A DNA stretch of 64,000 nt from Ustulina deusta (taxonomy: Eukaryota; Ascomycota; Sordariomycetes; Xylariales; Xylariaceae). Below are positions 51,333 to 62,831 of the stretch, one piece after another. Position 1 is the first letter of the stretch. The number at the start of each line of letters is the position of its first letter. The notes beneath the pieces were generated by a model. That model was not told the DNA's origin and ran no database searches. It was given only the letters and a program-made list of their open reading frames with translations. The stretch covers positions 434,001 through 498,000 of the forward strand of contig JAJNNX010000038.1 of the NCBI GenBank assembly GCA_023159155.1, read 5' to 3'. Both the position numbers and the translations under genes were made by a program.

Positions 51333-52358
51333 TGTCGCACTTTGTATTGGCGGGCCGGGAGTGTGATGGATTGGTCGTAGAGGCGAAGTGATGGTAGTGC
51401 GCAGTGTGGTGGTTGATGAAGGAATTTGGTAGATACACCCCACGATACACTCCAAGGAAGTGGACCCTGTCTCCGGCGAAAATAATTTTGGTGCGCACCG
51501 ATTTCTGTGCTGCTAGTGGCTGTCGGGGATTGGCGAGCATGCATATGGTTTGATTGGTCGAGCGGAACTACCTTTTTTCCTGTCCTATCGATCTCGAAAT
51601 CTTATCTGCCAGCAAAAGCTCAGACCAGGGCAGGTCGGTGCTGTTATCAGGCTAACCTAGATAGGTAAGTGCCCTCGGAGCTATCTTTATATCATTTTAG
51701 CCTGCTACATTCGTCATGAGGGGGTTCAACAAAGAACAAGGGGAGCTTTTGAGCGTGGTTGCCGGGCCTTTTCCCTCCATGGCTTGCTTGAGCCTACCTA
51801 CCTAGGTAGATTCCGACTACCGCGTTCCCGATCAGCTTGTTGTCTACCTCAAGTGCGGGGATCAGATGGTCTCCTGCTGTAGACAGGTACCGACACTGTC
51901 GGCAATCCACATGTCGTCTCCCTTGGGTAGGCAACGTAACTTGGTGCGGTTCCTATCCGGTTATACAACAGCTTCTTCGCAACCTCTGCTGTTGTCATCG
52001 AGCATCATGAACTACCGCTTAGTAGATACCATGATCAGCACCTAGCTCTTGTTCCTATCTCAGTCTCCATTTTTCTGCGTCATCAAGTCGACATAACCGT
52101 GTGCTGGAGAGAGGGGGATCTAATCGAACCATTGAAACGATTTGGTTCCGCTTCGGCCTCGACTTCAGCGTTGTGTTGCATGCTGTATATAGATAGCAAT
52201 GCGGAGAACGTTACCCATGGTCTGCACCGCACAGGGGATTCGGGCCATTGATTATCCTTGGTAGCGTACAAAAGAGCATAGTCCGCCGGACCTGTAGTCG
52301 ATATTCCTGGATTTATATCGCAAATTGGTCAGTCTCTCATTGGAAAATACGTCGCGAA
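51333..52358. other. Intergenic region between divergent RPS28 and MFS genes
   Basis: Shared upstream region of the divergently transcribed RPS28 and transporter genes. Contains a CCTACCTACCTAGGTAG palindrome at about 51795-51812. No gene is supported. Confidence 0.5.
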
Positions 52359-54466
52359 ATGTCAACAGATCAAGGCATAAAGTCATCAGGACAAGGCTCT
52401 GCCGAAAAGGCGACAGAGATTGGCCGTGAACCTGACCTTCTTGAAATTGAACGGACCCCGAAGCATCTAGCCAATGACGATGCAGATGAGGCATTGAAGC
52501 TCGTGGCTGCCCAGTATGTGTTCCGAAGTCTTTGCCGTCCTGTGTTGCATGCTCCTGAGACTCTATTCTGGGCTTTGCTATCCGTGGCAATAACTGACTG
52601 CTGCCTTGCCATAGTGCGGGAGAAACGATTGAAATAAGTGCAGAGGAACAGAAGAAGTTGTTGAGAAAGATTGACCGTCATCTGATGCCTTTCTTATGCG
52701 TCGTGTACGGTTTGAACTACTTGGATAAGACGACATTGTCCTATGCATCTATAGTGGGATTCAAAGTATGCTATCCTACACCAAAACCTAGATCGCCTAA
52801 TACTAACAGTTGATGAATCTAGACCGATCTTAATATAGGGGGTATGTCTACTGCCATGACTTCAGGCACCGAGACGAAGCTGTTCTAACGAGATGTGGCT
52901 CCTAGTATCTGAGTATAACTGGGTTGCATCAATATTTTACTTTGGATATCTTGTATGGGAATGGCCAACTAATCGGCTTCTTCAACGACTCCCTTTGGCT
53001 AAATATTCTGCATTTAATGTTATACTCTGGGGTTTGATCCTCGCTGTCACGGCTGCTGTAAAGGTAATACGGATCTCTAACTATACGAGGACAGACAATA
53101 CTAACGGTCCGACCTAGGACTTCAGAGGTGCTCTCGCTGTACGGTTCTTTCTCGGTGCTGCCGAAGCGGCGGTAAGCCCAGGCTTTGTTTTGTTTACCTC
53201 GCAATGGTATACGACACCTGAACAGGGCACTCGTGTGTCTTGGTGGATCAGCTTCAACGGATGGGGTCAAATAGTAGGTGGTGTTGTTGCATATGGCATT
53301 GCAACCGCGCAAGATTCTTTATTGATCAAAGACTGGCAATTGATCTTCCTCGTTTTCGGATTGTTCACGGCCCTGATAGGTGCCATGTTTCTGTATTGGA
53401 TGCCCGACAGCCAGCTTAATGCGCGGTTCTTGACAGAGCATGAACGCCTCATGGCCGTCGAGCGCATACGTGTGAATCAACAGGGAGTGGGAAACAAGCA
53501 TTTCAAATGGTATCAGTGCAAGGAGGCCCTCACTGATCCGATGATTTGGGCTTTCGTGCTTTTTGCCCTGTTTGCAAACATTCCAAACGGTAAGCCCCTC
53601 TAGTTCTATGCCGAGCAACTGTCTGATGAAGTTTTGGCAGGTGGTATAACGAACTATTTTTCACAACTGATTGTTGCCTTTGGATTCACCCCAAATCAGT
53701 CATTGTTGCTGGGTGTGCCAGGAGGGGCGGTTCAGGTCATTACCTTGCTTACGTTTGGACATCTCGGGCGGAAATTCAACAATCGTATAGTGAGTTTTGA
53801 TATCAGCACAGTGATATGGTTCGCAGCACTCACGGAAAAAATAGTTGATTAACTCTACCGGCCCTCTACTCTCAGTTATAGGGTTATTTCTGATCCGTTT
53901 CCTCCCTACCGAGGTCAAGGGTGGACGACTAGCTGGATACTACTTGTACTCATCTGGATCAACTGGCTTTACGTGTATCCTCAGTCTCATTTCATCTAAC
54001 GTCGCGGGATGGACAAAGAAGACTACGGCTGCAGCTATGTATCTCATTGCGTACTGTGTCGGCAATGTAAGTGATACAACTTGTCATACAGTCTCTAGGG
54101 TCGTCTAATCTCTTGCCATCATAATTTTTCTATGCCTACTACTAATCCCTACCTCCCATACTTGGCTCTTTGGACCTTCAGACCCCGGTGCATCGCGGTG
54201 ATAGCTAGGATACTAACAAATAGCAGATTATCGGCCCCCAGGTCTTTCAGCCAGGCGACGCACCTACATACCACACCGCTATTACGGTTAACCTGGTAGC
54301 GTATATTTTGGCGTATCTGATCATGATATTTCTCTACTTCTGGTGTAGGCGGCAGAATGCCATCAATGCTTCCGTTCGAGCAGCTCCTGGCTACACTAAG
54401 ATCGAAGGCCAGGAGTTTCTGGACCTCACGGACCGTGAAAATCTCGAGTTCATATATGCACTATGA
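52359..54466 (+). CDS. MFS transporter, anion:cation symporter (allantoate/nicotinate permease type)
   Basis: Plasma-membrane permease of the Dal5/Tna1-like family, which imports organic anions such as allantoate, ureidosuccinate, nicotinate or biotin precursors. Exons 52359-52513, 52615-52765, 52823-52841, 52906-53063, 53118-53589, 53641-53789, 53845-54066 and 54227-54466 join to 521 residues. A hydrophilic N-terminus (about 65 residues) leads to the first helix (PFLCVVYGLNYLDKTTLSYAS). Then come SEYNWVASIFYFGYLVWEWP, the helix-4 segment VRFFLGAAEAAVSPGF, and a long cytoplasmic loop. In the C-terminal half, SLISSNVAGWTKKTTAAAM, YCVGN/IIGPQVF and the tail TKIEGQEFLDLTDRENLEF are all family signatures. 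The third exon is only 19 nt. The exon 6/7 junction (53789/53845) was chosen because it alone restores a full membrane helix. The ATP-grasp gene converges 289 bp away. Confidence 0.9.
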
Positions 54467-54755
54467 TACCTTAAATCGTATCAGTCCAAGACTGGAAAGT
54501 CAGGAGTGCTGTTCCGGTTTTATCCTTTAACATACTACGTCTATTTGAAGGCCACTTCAATAAAGCATAAATTATTCGCATCGAATTTGCCACCTTTATC
54601 TGAACAGACCTCTAGCACAAAACCCTTCTAAAATGCCACGATTGCTATACCAGTCTAATGAAAACCCAAAACCCAAAGACGCAGTTAACACCCAATGCTT
54701 ATCAATCGTCGATGTTCCCATCCTACGACCGGAAAGAGGGCCTCTCGATGTTTTT

Positions 54756-56957
54756 TCATCGGATCTCGTATTTAACCTCTTCTCTTACTTTCTTCGCAAT
54801 GTCCAGTGCTTCCTGTCTTGATGTCCGGGAAAAGACATTGATATATGCCACAAAAGTGTTCTTTCCCCCACTCGGGTGTGGGATTCTCTGGCCTCTCTTC
54901 AACAAGCATCCATAACGCCCCAAATGCTCTCTAAGTTCCGGATGGCGCATTAGCAGCTCAGCACAGATATCATCGGAGTCAAAGATACCCTCACAAGCGG
55001 GATCGAACTCCGCACGGATCATGACGAGAACCGTGTGGCTTTGCGCACCATTTGCGAAGGGGCGCGAGAGAACAGACGCTCGTGCCTTATCGCCCACGCC
55101 TAAAAGGAGCGACACTCCCCAGTAGTCGATCCCATATACAGACCCGGGGGTCTGAGAAGCGAATAATCCAGGTGGACGTGGGTTTATTTCTATGATCCAG
55201 GGAGTGGGTATGTCCGTATTTGCTTCGATTTCTCCCACGGGATCTTGGATAGCCGGGGCCTCTCTCTTTCGGGGCCGCAAGTCTACGATGCCGTTCGCAG
55301 ACTGGTAGCTACACTTAGACTGAGCGATACGCGCCTCGACATGCATGACACCGTTTTTGAACCCAAGTCCTTGAATAGTGTCTCTGACGGCGTTTCGCAA
55401 GGCTGCGAGTTCATCATCAGGCAGCGCGGAGGGAAAGACCATGTTAGTCTCCTGGAAATTTCTGCGATCTTCAGGAGGTGTCGCCTTCGTAACAGCCGTA
55501 TTGGCACCAACGTCGTTCACATCAGCGCCCTTTGGAAAATCGTCGCAGATCTCGCTGAACTGGACTTCACCGTCGACAAATACCATGTTGACGTCGACCT
55601 CGGGGCCCTCGCAATACCTTTCAACCAACACTCTATCCCCTACCTCGCTCTTACTCCGTCCAGATACCCTCGCCACTTCTATGGCTTCCTCAAGCTCAGA
55701 TGCATCGTCAACACGTGTGACCCCTTCGGAGTTCAGCCCGAAAGATGGCTTGATGATGAGCGGAAACGTGAGCTGATTCTGTGGAGATCCAACGAGGGCT
55801 AACACGTCCTTAGCGCTTGACGCGAGGAACGCGGGTCTGTTCTGGAATAGCCCAAGTTTATACTTGTTCGTGGCTCTCTCGAAGGCAAACGGCCGTTCAT
55901 GCGGGAGTCCAAGTCGTGAAGCGGCAACGCTCACGGGGACTTGTAAGGCTTCGATAAACGTGGCCAGGCCGTCAATTTTAATCTCTCTATTTTTAGCCTT
56001 GTAATCTTCGACGAGCTTAACGAGCTCATCCGCCGATGGTTCCGCCCACCAGGAAGAAGGGGCCAGGAGAAGAGCGTCGTACCACGAGGCGTAGTTCCCT
56101 CGTGCCAACCATCCGTTCTCCCGGTCGATAATGACGAGGTCTATACCTAGTGCCACGGCAGCGCGGCGCGCAAACTGTGTCCATCCGCCTCCCTCGGGGT
56201 CTTGGTTGCTGCTACCTACGAGGACGAGGCGCTTGCGAGGTATGGGCTCCGTCGAGATCCAGGGGATAGAGAACTTGTCTTTAAAGTCTGATTCTATTTC
56301 AGAGGGAACACGAACAGAGGATGCTGTACCGGGCTTGAGATAGGGCTGCATCACAGTTGGGTTTAGCAACGCTGCTCCGGCAGAGGCGCGGAAAATATCC
56401 GTGAGCGAGAGGGTGTCGAGAGCAAGGGGGGAGCCTGGGAAGACTTCTAGCGGAGAAGCGAATGACTCCGCCTTCTCCACCCAGAATGCATCGCGGAGAC
56501 GAAAAGACACGATATCGGACCTGATGATTGTGCCGCTTTGCAACGGGATCACGAACCGAGCCATTGCGATTCCGGGATGCGGAGTCTCTGTTATGGCACG
56601 GAGACATTCGTGAAGGAATTCCAAGGCGTTTTCTCGTCCGAGAACCTCGGCAGAGAGCAGTTGGGCCTCACGTTGCTCTCCTTGGAGTACAGCTACACAT
56701 GGCTTGGAGGTATTAATCCCAAGGGGATGAGGGATATCTGGTCTCGCCGAGAAGATGACGTCGATGGCCTGTAGAGGCGTACTCCCACTGGATCCAGAGG
56801 GAATGGTTCGCGATGATGCCCATCTACACTCGACGCCGATCTCTCGAGCGTCACCTTTCCTCGCCGGTCAGTATGTGGCCTGTATCAATTTGAAAACAGG
56901 GGGATAACACCACCTACCCGTTCTGGCCCACAGCATGATTGAGTGCATAATAGACAT
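54756..56957 (-). CDS. ATP-grasp ligase (carnosine-synthase-like)
   Basis: ATP-dependent carboxylate-amine or carboxylate-thiol ligase. Exons 56918-56957 and 54756-56854 (63-nt intron) give about 712 residues. The N-terminal half has a nucleotide-fold-like segment (KRLVLVGSSN...DLVIIDREN). The ATP-grasp core spans about 335-610: FPLIIKPSFGLNSEGV with the ATP-binding lysine near 382, RVLVERYCEGPEVDVNMVF, and WIIEINPRPPG with metal ligands Glu569 and Asn571. Family members of this size include carnosine synthase and fungal amino-acid ligases, but the substrates cannot be read from the sequence. The adjacent convergent anion transporter and the downstream acyl-CoA synthetase suggest a metabolite role (inference). 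The start is uncertain: the frame stays open upstream of 56957, and an additional 5' exon is possible. The frame from 56624 would start at TTG, so the upstream exon is needed. Confidence 0.85.
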
Positions 56958-58894
56958 ATTTGCTACGAATGAGGCTTCCTCGTACTCTTTGGGATAATGA
57001 AACGTTTTCTTGAGTTAGTGAATCTCCAATCTCGATAACTCTTCTCATGGCAGAGTTTTAACGCCGTTTTATATTCTCAGTTCTCCCAGTCTTCATCCCA
57101 AGTTGTCTCAATGTATCCCTTTTCTCGATCCAGTCCTAACAACGGAATGCCTCGTCTGAGTGAGATGACGACCGTCTTGAAGACGCATCTAAGCCGCAGC
57201 TCCGCACTCACTTACGCTTGGATTCAAAACTTCTAATCCTTTGTTTTGACAGTAGGACCTTACATCTGACCTGACCGGCCATGGCTCACCGGCTCTTCGC
57301 CGCAAACAAGCCCCTGGCTTGCTCGGCGTGCAAAGCTACCTCTTCGCAAGCTATTGGACCTTGTCTACGGCACAAGTTTAACTTGGCCTTATGAACCCGT
57401 TGTGGCATGTTTAATAGCTACTCTCATGGCACGAACTGCAAGTTAGTTACTACTAAGCGATAATTACTCCGCCGTACCAAACCCTCGGGATTCTGCTCCG
57501 CTACACATGACTGCGCAATATTTTTGGCGACTGACACGTGCCCACTATCACGAGGACTAGCTAACGAGCAAAATCAGGATTTCAATAGCGATTGATTAGG
57601 TACCGAACGTTCGATTTAACGGCAACACCGCCATTACTGATCATATTACTGAGCATATTACTGAGCATCATAAGCTCCATCCCATGAAGTCCTGTTACCG
57701 AGGAGTCGGTTCAAATAAGAACCAAGGGTGGGAATCCGTCCGGTCTTGGATTGCCTCGTCAGGAGGATTCGATGGCGACTTGATTAATAATTGACCTAGG
57801 TAACGATGAAAGAAGGGGAATAAGAAGAAGAAAAAGAATAGTAGTACAAGAAAAGCGCTATAGGCTGGCTGCGTGGCACCGTATCTGCACTGAACTTTTT
57901 AGCGCGCAATAGGAATACTGCGTAAGGCTGATATCCGTCTTGTCGGGAAGTTAGCGCTCGCTTGCTGTCTTCCTTACTCGTGGAGCCGTCGAGGTACGAT
58001 AAGGATGAGAGTTCCATTGGCGGGTGTAACGTCAACACAAGTTTCGATCTGACGCTAGTGTCACGGGGGGGACTAGAATTTCCCGAAAGGGGGAGGAGGG
58101 GGGGAGGGGGGGGGATTGTCGACACTCGGCTACTTCCGAGATGCGCTCAGCATTTTGTCGACTAACCTGGCAAAGGACGCTGTTGTTAGGGGCCGCGGTC
58201 GGTCTGTCGCACGGGCGGTCGCGGTAGCTGTCCTAATTCCGATGCCTCCGGATCACGCGAGACGCCTAGTGGCCTAGATTACCCCGACATTTCTCGATAA
58301 TAATAGCGGGTTGTGCGACGTGAATAGTCGTCCGACACAGTTGACTTCGAGGCTACGTGGCGGGAAGGGAGAATAACAACGGCGGTCAGCTGAGGCGGAG
58401 AGAGCTTTAGCGTCGCGTCATGGTGCACACAATCTACAAAATGGGAGCGATGGGGGGTTGTCCGATGTTGTTACAAATAACAGTTTGTATAGAACCTTTG
58501 CGGCTTGTGTTACTAGTCCAAGTCATACCGAAGTCCTACCTGCCGACTTACCATCTAGATGCAACGATTCGGGAAACACGGCCGGGTTGTTATGATGACG
58601 CTGGGGTCACACAAGGTCTCAAGGTGCGACTTGGACATAAGTTTAAAGCTGTGCTGACCGCGCCGTACATGCGTCTGGCATAACACTCTCCATCGTCAAT
58701 GAACTTCCCACTCACCGAGGAAGTCGGATAATCTAACCGGACATCTGAAGGTCATGGTGACGTCGAGGGAGGGGTGGATTGCTCTGGCTGAGGTGCACGT
58801 CGTATTTCTCGTGGGATGTTGTCCTCAGGTTTCTAAAAAGGACTATTCGAGACGAAGGGCCCCTCGACATGGGGATACGGGGGAGCTTGCGAGC
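56958..58894. other. Intergenic region
   Basis: ATP-grasp gene promoter on the left and acyl-CoA synthetase 3' flank on the right. Contains a G-rich tract at 58067-58114. No gene is supported. Confidence 0.5.
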
Positions 58895-61367
58895 TTACAG
58901 CTTCGCTCTGGCCTCGATGGCTTTGTGTGCGCCACCTCTTGCTTGGAAGTATTCGGCTACCTTTTGCCTCGCCACCTTGATGACGGATGGGTCCTCGATT
59001 GTGGCAGGATATGGGATGGCTTTCTCGTATTCCTCGTGCACGGCGTTCTCGACGAGCTCCCTCAGGACTCTTCGTAGCGTCTTTCCGGAGCGCGTTTTAG
59101 GAATCATGCCCTTGCCTTGGATGATCCCCCCCAACGTTGCTATGCCGCCTATCTGCTTCCGCACCTGCTGCTGGATCTCGTTGAAGAGCTGTGCGTCGGG
59201 TATCGCTGACGTCGGGTGGTCTGGGATCGAGAGCGTGACGAATGCAAATGGGAGTTGCCCCTTTAGTGAATCTGGAATTCCAACCACGCTCGCCTCGGCT
59301 ACTAATGGATGAGTCGTGATGGCTTGTTCGATAGATCCTGTGAGTCTCAAAGTTAGATGTGCCAAGTTGCTTGATATCCTAGCGAAGTTAATGATGTGAC
59401 GTACCGGTCGAGAGTCGATGGCCTGCCGTGTTGATCAAGTCATCACTTCGGCTCATGATGCTGATGTAACCTTCAGCGTCGATTATACCGGTATCTACAT
59501 GCTTGATAGTTAGAGCTGTGATAAACGCCCAGGAGACTTATTATTTTGACACTTACCCCCTGTGTCGATCCAGTCTCCATTGAATCGCTTCAGATAACCC
59601 TTGTAGAACCTCTCCTCGTCATCCCACAACGTCACGAACCCAGTCGGGGCTAGAGGTATGCCCAGGACGATGTTTCCCATCTTCCCAGGTTTTACCTCGA
59701 TGCCGTCGTCATCTACGCATCTGACATCGAACCCCGGCATAGCCTTACCGGCACTTCCGGGTTTAATCTGCGGCAGCTCGGACTCTCTCTTAGGATGTTG
59801 CCTGTTCTGACCCGCGTCGGGGACTAAACTGATCCCTGAAATAGGCGAGCCCGACTCAGAGGACCACCAATTATCGACAATCAAGGCACCGGGTGCCGCG
59901 TACTTGCTGATGAGATCCTGATACATCATGATGATCGAGGGCTCGGACCGTTCGCCTGCTAAAAATATCCCTCTCAGGCTTTTCAATCCTCCTTGCTCCC
60001 CTATCCGCTTGAGATGGCTGTTTTCCGGATCGTCCCGCTTAATCGCTCTGAGAGCGGCTGCTCATCGTCAATTTCAGCTTCGTGGAGCCCTTACTTTTTT
60101 GGATGAATTTGCTTACTAGGCGCTGTGAAGAGAGCCGACACCTTGTATTCCTGCACGATCCGCCAGAAGGCGGAGCTATCGGGCGTCCCGATGGGCTTGC
60201 CTTCGAAGAGGACCGTCGCAGCCCCGGTGAGGAGCGGTGCGTAAATGATGTACGCATGCCCAACAACCCAGCCGATGTCACTGGCGGTGAAGATGACGTC
60301 GCCTGGCCCATGGATTCCAAGCAGGTAGCTTATTGAAAGATGCAAGCCCACGGCGTGGCCACCAGCGGAACGCACCACGCCTTTCGGTGAGCCTGTTGTG
60401 CCACTAAGAATTGAAATCATTTAGCTGCACGTCGGATGCCGAGTGTTCCGGGATCACTCATCACAGCTTACCTCGTGTAAATGATATATACCCCTTCGTT
60501 TGCTCCCACGGGCACGCACGCCGCTTTAATATTCCTCGCCCTGCAGCTGCGCACCATCTTGAACCAGTTTCGTTCTCCACCCGCCTTGTCTAAAGCATCC
60601 CATCTCAACTCATTCCGCTGCCAGACAATGACGCGGCTCGGCTTGTGGCTCGACAGCCGGAGAGCCTCTTTGACGAGGGGCTTGTAGCTTATCGGCGGTT
60701 TGTTCCCCTCAATGCCACATGACGCTGTGAGGATAGCGACAGGTCGCGATGCGTCGATACGCTGAGCTAGAGACGCAGGTGCGAACCCGCCAAACACCAC
60801 TGTGTGAATCGCGCCGAGACGACTGATGGCGAGGATGCCTATGAGCGCCGCGGGGACCATGGGCACTTGGATTCGGTGTGAGTTGTCATCATCATCGATC
60901 GATTTCATCACATTCTCTATTGAACTACACTCCCCCCTAGACACGGCCCCCGGGACAGGGTCGACGAGACAGAAAGAGCATCACTCACTGTAAACCAACA
61001 CCACATCCCCCTTCTGCACCCCCTCCTCCCTTAGTGCACCGGCCATAGTCTCGACCTCGTCGAGAAGCTGGGCGTACGTGAGCGTCTGCTTCGCGCCCGT
61101 GACGGGGCTATCCCAGTAAATCGCGGGCTTATCGCCATTGCCGGCGAGAACATGGCGGTCGACACAGTTGAAGCACGTCGAGATCTCGCCGCCGTCGAAC
61201 CAGCGCCAGTGCGGGTGCTCGACGCCGTTCTCCAGCTTCTTGGTCGTCCTTGTCAGGGTCGACGTCGGCGGTTTATGCCAATGTAGGAGAGCTGCTTGTG
61301 CGGCCCAGAAAGACTCGGGGTTTCTGAGCGAGTGCGATTGCACCTCGTCTTGTAGATAATTCGACAT
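58895..61367 (-). CDS. Propionyl/acetyl-CoA synthetase-like acyl-CoA ligase (ACSS3/PrpE type)
   Basis: AMP-forming ligase that activates a short-chain acid, probably propionate or acetate, to its CoA ester. Exons 60989-61367, 60472-60865, 60117-60403, 59557-60057, 59405-59494 and 58895-59337 give 697 residues, within the family range. Motifs: N-terminal PESFWAAQA, WRWFDGGEISTCFNCVDRHV, the P-loop YTSGTTGSPKGVVR (from about 256), SDIGWVVGHAYIIYAPLL, DNWWSSESGSPI, WIDTGDTGIIDAEGY..SRSDDLINTAGHRL, and the catalytic Lys636 in KTRSGKTLRR. The DNWWSSESG form and the short spacing favour PrpE/ACSS3 over canonical acetyl-CoA synthetase. There is no clear C-terminal peroxisome signal (ends ARAKL, weakly PTS1-like). 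All introns are in phase and 59-123 nt. Confidence 0.92.
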
Positions 61368-62831
61368 TCTCTCTCTCTGTTGCTTTGGTTGAGGGGGGGG
61401 GAATAGGGATATATATAAAACAGATGATGAGATAAGTTTCAATTGAAGACGAGTTGAAGCGAGGGGGAAGACGGGCGGGCGGGCTGTGTTAGTGACGAGC
61501 TAAAGCGGTGACGATAGTCGAGCTAGGTATATCACCTAGGTATCACCAAATCCAACTCTCTTTTCCCTTCGATTGATGACAGTGATCTCATGTGTGGCTA
61601 GCTGAGCTGAGCTACGTGGGTTGGGCGAAGTTTCACGTATTTTAGCACCTATCTAGCACGGGGAACCGAGTAGATATAATAACCCTTTGCACGCCTGGTT
61701 CGATGACTTGTTGCCTCGGGAAAGACTTCCTTGGAAGTAGATAAGTAGGTTAATGTCTTAAAATGGAACGACCATGAACAAAATAAGAAAAAAAGAAAAA
61801 GAAAAAAGCAAAGAGCGTGATACAAACGCCATATACATGTAGGCAGAGGGCCCCTGAGCTTCGGGGATTTTAGGTTGATCATAGTCGCGTTCGTCAGTGG
61901 TAACAGCGCCCCGCATTACTCCAAGAACCGGGATTCAGTGACTAGGAACTCTGGGGAACCCCTGATATTGCTCTAGCGTGCGTAGTCTAGGATTCTAGAT
62001 CAACGGCAGTCCGAGGTTCGTCGCCGAGGTTGGGTCTCGCCGAATCCCATTCACCCGACTCGTGACCCGAATTCATCTCCAGCATCTCCGCAAGACATTC
62101 GATACACCAATCTGTGATGAGGCTGATCCCGATCAATAAGCGCGGTAGTGGTTGCCTTTCGGCCGAACGCAGTTAACAGAGCAGAGAATCACTATATCCG
62201 AGTTGTTTTCCACCATTCCCGCGTTCGCCAGAATGCCGCGGGTGTATTGATCGACGATAAGGTATGAGAATGGTGTTGCCGGCACCCGCAATCATGAGGA
62301 AGAGCAGGACTTAAAACTTCCAATCCACTATATCGGCTGAAGCTCCTAATGGACCAACAAATCACATCAATTCATACATGCTGTCTTTTAATTTGATATT
62401 TCTTCCATCATTATTCACTACCTGCAAGTATTGTCAGCTTGGATCATCCCTGGCTCTCATCCAACGAGTTCGGACGTCCATGGCTTATCTGATACTCCTG
62501 CTAGCATTGTCCTCCTCTCCACGCCAACAAGAGCGTCGGATACTCTGATGCCTTGTGCTGAACCGAATTGGTACTGATCATAATAACAAATAAAACCGGT
62601 CGGATCGATGGTATAATTGCCCCTACTCCTTAACGCCAGGTGCTGTGAGCCCAAATCTCCCAAATTCCCCTCGCGTTGCTGTCCCAAACAATCCGGTTCC
62701 AGGATTTTCTACCTGGGATAATATCTTCGCGTCAGGTAGTGCCCTCCACCAACCCCCCCCTAAGATTATGGGCGGAACCGTTCTAAGACTAGCTCACCAT
62801 TGGAGCTTAATATGCCGAGCTGTCGTCCGAC
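61368..62831. other. Intergenic region
   Basis: Promoter of the acyl-CoA synthetase gene and 3' flank of ICE2. Contains an A-rich stretch at 61785-61815. No gene is supported. Confidence 0.5.

Noticed and set aside
55245..55802. 185-codon frame antisense to the ATP-grasp gene
   Set aside because: It sits wholly inside the ATP-grasp exon, whose motifs are unambiguous on the other strand.
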